DNA of 5,790 nt from an uncultured Coriobacteriaceae bacterium (lineage in GTDB: Bacteria; Actinomycetota; Coriobacteriia; Coriobacteriales; Atopobiaceae). The DNA is taken from contig CACXFF010000351.1 in assembly GCA_902766805.1 (NCBI GenBank), positions 1 to 5,790 on the forward strand. Direction: 5' to 3'. The translations under genes and the position numbers were made by a program. Positions 4,142-5,790 of this stretch are shown piece after piece; within the stretch, counting starts at the first letter, position 1; every line of letters starts with the position of its first letter. The notes beneath the pieces are model-generated. The model searched no databases and was not told where the DNA came from. It saw only the letters and a list, made by a program, of their open reading frames with translations.

Positions 4142-5790
4142 TCATGCCTCACCCGGCACGGCGGACACCCAGTTTTTGTCGCTCCTTTGGTATCTGCCGA
4201 CCACATTCACGCTGCCGTCTTTTTTGAGGCCCATGACAGTCTCTGTTCCTACGGCGATTGCGCTCAGATCTGTCCATTCCAACAGGCGTTCTATCCCTTG
4301 GTTGGCGCTATTCGTATAGCCGGCGGCATACGCGGTCCCATCCGACCGCAGCCCTACACAGACGCTTCCCTCCGTCGCAATGGCCACGAGCTCTGTCCAT
4401 TGCGTGACATCCAGCTCACGGCTGCTCTTCCAAGAGTGATTATCCGGGCGCGCCTGGTATATTCTCTCATCGCCCGCAACCACGGCCGTGCCGTCCGAGC
4501 GCAGGCCGAGGCTGATTGAGTCTCCCGCCGACAGCGCGACCAAGTCCGTCCACGTCTCCACGTCGCACTCCCCGTCGCGTTTCGCGCCGAGGGCCACCGC
4601 CGTGCCGTCGGAGCGCAGCCCTATGACATGCCAACCGCTCGCAGCGATGCCGATGAGGCCCGTCAGGCTCATCAGTGCCTGTTTATCGACGTTCATGGGA
4701 AGGTCGCCTGACAACAGGACCGTGCCGTCCGAACGCACGCCGACGCTATAGTCATCTCCTGCCGCCACGGCCACGACGTCGCTCCATCCGGACACGTTGC
4801 ACTGCCCGTGCTCATTGTTTCCCGTTGCCACCGCCGTGCCGTCGGAGCGCAGACCGATGCTGTGGTTGTACGCCGACACGGCGACGATGCCCGTCCAGTC
4901 CGAAACGTTGCACTGGCCATAGGTATTGCCGCCTGCGGCCACCACCGTCCCGTCACGGTGCACGCCCAAGCTGTGGTTCCTGCCTGCCGCGATCGCCACC
5001 ACATCGGTCCAGTCAGAGGGCTCGGTCGTAACGATGGAGGCCTGAACTTCCTTGGTGTGATCTTCTACCGCACGCATGTACAGGGTCACGCCACCGGCGC
5101 TGACGGCGACCAAGGCGCCGGCCACGAGGGCGCGCCTGGTTATGGAACGCCCCTTCGGCTTGGGCTTGGGCCTGCGCACGGGCGCGGTTGCGGGCTTGGG
5201 CTCTGGCGCTGCAGGCGCAGGCGCCTGCTGCTGTGCGGACGCCTGCCCCTCTCGTGCTTGCTCCTTGGGCTCCTGCTCAGGCCCCCGCTCCACCTGGGGA
5301 GCCTCGCCAAAGGGCGTCCAGGCATCGTAGGTGCGCATGGAAACGTCATCGCCCCGCGCCTGGCTCCCAGCCGCCGGCTCAGGCGTTCCTGTCCGCCCGT
5401 CATCCGTGGGGGAGACAGAAGCATTCAGCTCTGGCGTCTGCTCAGCCCTCTCGGGTGCCCCGCGATTCTCGGCAGGCGCAGGGGAGAGGGACGAACTCAA
5501 GTCCGCGCTCTGCGGGGGCGCCATGGGCAGGTCGTGACCAGCCTCGTCCGCGGGGGAGCTAGGCGCAGCACCTGGGGCCTGCGGCGCCTGCTCGGTTGGC
5601 ACGGGCGCGCGGCGATCCTCCACCGACGCGGGGGAGGCGGGCGTGGGCGGCCAGGGAGAGCGCTGTGCCTGCGTGGCCGCCTCAGAAGCACGGCGGTCCA
5701 CCACGGACGCGGGAGAGGCGGCCACGGGCGGCCAGGGGGCCTTGCCGGTCTGGGGCGCGTCGCCCGCCTCCGGCCACGCGCCCAGCGTCA
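4142..5790 (-). CDS. C-terminal part of a second receptor kinase: linker, membrane helix, RCC1-like propeller (5' end outside window)
   Basis: The frame is open from the right edge (first full codon 5788-5786) to TGA at 4144-4142, giving 548 residues. No catalytic motif is visible. A kinase domain beyond the edge is inferred because the visible part aligns end to end with residues from about 343 onward of the complete kinase at 228-2798. That includes the shared P-T/T-L start, W-x-E-A-G, D-A-P-Q, P-W-P-P repeats, R-T-Y-D-A-W-T-P-F-G-E-A-P, K-G-R-S-x-T-R-R-A-L before the membrane helix, and the ending S-A-V-x-G-E. After the helix (about 5137-5072), seven RCC1-like units run from 5011 to 4145. 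The two proteins differ most in the linker and in the variable positions of the propeller, as expected if their ligands differ. The gene probably forms a translationally coupled pair with the FHA gene, which starts one base after its stop. Confidence 0.93.
   Translation of the reverse strand, partial: TLGAWPEAGDAPQTGKAPWPPVAASPASVVDRRASEAATQAQRSPWPPTPASPASVEDRRAPVPTEQAPQAPGAAPSSPADEAGHDLPMAPPQSADLSSSLSPAPAENRGAPERAEQTPELNASVSPTDDGRTGTPEPAAGSQARGDDVSMRTYDAWTPFGEAPQVERGPEQEPKEQAREGQASAQQQAPAPAAPEPKPATAPVRRPKPKPKGRSITRRALVAGALVAVSAGGVTLYMRAVEDHTKEVQASIVTTEPSDWTDVVAIAAGRNHSLGVHRDGTVVAAGGNTYGQCNVSDWTGIVAVSAYNHSIGLRSDGTAVATGNNEHGQCNVSGWSDVVAVAAGDDYSVGVRSDGTVLLSGDLPMNVDKQALMSLTGLIGIAASGWHVIGLRSDGTAVALGAKRDGECDVETWTDLVALSAGDSISLGLRSDGTAVVAGDERIYQARPDNHSWKSSRELDVTQWTELVAIATEGSVCVGLRSDGTAYAAGYTNSANQGIERLLEWTDLSAIAVGTETVMGLKKDGSVNVVGRYQRSDKNWVSAVPGEA
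4145..5011 (-). repeat. Seven RCC1-like repeat units (sensor propeller of the second kinase)
   Basis: Units start at 5011, 4897, 4786, 4666, 4552, 4399 and 4276. Six begin with Trp. The fourth has Leu in its place (S-L-T-G-L-I-G-I). Unit lengths nearly equal those of the paralogue (38, 37, 40, 38, 51, 41 versus 38, 37, 38, 38, 51, 43 residues), including the same long fifth unit with N-H-S-W-K-S. A 26-base stretch is identical in two units (4593-4618 and 4827-4852). Confidence 0.9.
4147..4153 (-). promoter_or_regulatory. Ribosome binding site of the FHA gene, inside the upstream kinase gene
   Basis: GGTGAGG on the minus strand ends 6 bases before the ATG at 4140-4138 and lies in the last sense codons of the upstream kinase gene. 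It supports this start over the upstream ATG at 4206 and suggests translational coupling to the kinase. Confidence 0.7.
5072..5137 (-). other. Transmembrane helix of the second kinase
   Basis: A run of about 18 small and hydrophobic residues (Ala, Val, Leu, Gly) begins after K-G-R-S-I-T-R-R and ends at L-Y-M-R. It is in the same place as the helix of the paralogue, immediately before the propeller. Confidence 0.85.
5606..5740 (-). repeat. Pair of P-W-P-P linker repeats in the second kinase
   Basis: Two copies (5740-5687 and 5665-5606) encode [A/S]-P-W-P-P, a short spacer, S-P-A-S-V-[V/E]-D-R-R-A. The same unit occurs in the linker of the complete kinase. The 16 bases cggcggtccaccacgg are identical in the two genes (1651-1666 and 5690-5705, approximately). 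Confidence 0.8.

Noticed and set aside
4141..4206. 22-residue N-terminal extension of the FHA protein from an ATG at 4206
   Set aside because: It would overlap the kinase C-terminus by 65 bases. The ATG at 4140 has a good ribosome binding site and sits one base after the kinase stop.
2331..4227. Long + strand open frames (2331-3623 and 2920-4227)
   Set aside because: Both lie opposite the kinase and FHA genes, whose motifs are clear. The translations are Arg- and Ala-rich, as expected from the antisense of GC-rich codons.
4145..5011. Regularly spaced repeats that could suggest a CRISPR or other DNA repeat array
   Set aside because: The repeats are imperfect, in frame, about 111-153 bp long and encode RCC1-like protein units, so they are protein repeats.

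Overview
The window is GC-rich and, as far as can be seen, all of its genes are read on the minus strand. It reads as a tandem array of membrane-anchored serine/threonine kinases and their FHA-domain partners. The composition and the RCC1-like 'W-T-D-L-V-A-V-A-A-G' repeats suggest a high-GC actinobacterium, perhaps a gut Coriobacteriia such as the Olsenella/Atopobiaceae group. That placement is inference; the window holds no phylogenetic marker.

Layout in the direction of transcription, right to left. (1) 5790-4142: the C-terminal 548 residues of a receptor kinase whose kinase domain would lie beyond the right edge. What is visible is a Pro/Ala-rich linker, one membrane helix and a seven-unit RCC1-like propeller. 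(2) 4140-3001: a cytoplasmic protein with a C-terminal FHA (phosphothreonine-binding) domain, starting one base after the stop of gene 1. (3) 3000-2799: a gap with an imperfect inverted repeat, two 12-bp direct repeats, a good -10 box and a strong ribosome binding site. (4) 2798-228: a complete 856-residue receptor kinase with the same architecture as gene 1. (5) 231-1: the start of a further gene, overlapping the kinase stop by 4 bases. Its N-terminus is a paralogue of the FHA protein's, but similarity fades after about 32 codons.

The window therefore holds two copies of one module, [kinase - linker - membrane helix - RCC1 propeller] followed by [FxxRFxKG...ARPxNVYE protein, FHA-type]. The likely working model, inferred from domain families, is this: the propeller senses a ligand outside the membrane, the kinase phosphorylates threonines inside, and the co-translated FHA protein reads the phosphothreonine. 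This resembles mycobacterial PknD, which joins a kinase to an extracytoplasmic propeller of a different (NHL) type. A short motif, Y-D-A-W-T-x-x-x-E-A, occurs in both kinase linkers and also in the middle of the FHA protein. It is the most interesting unexplained signal here.
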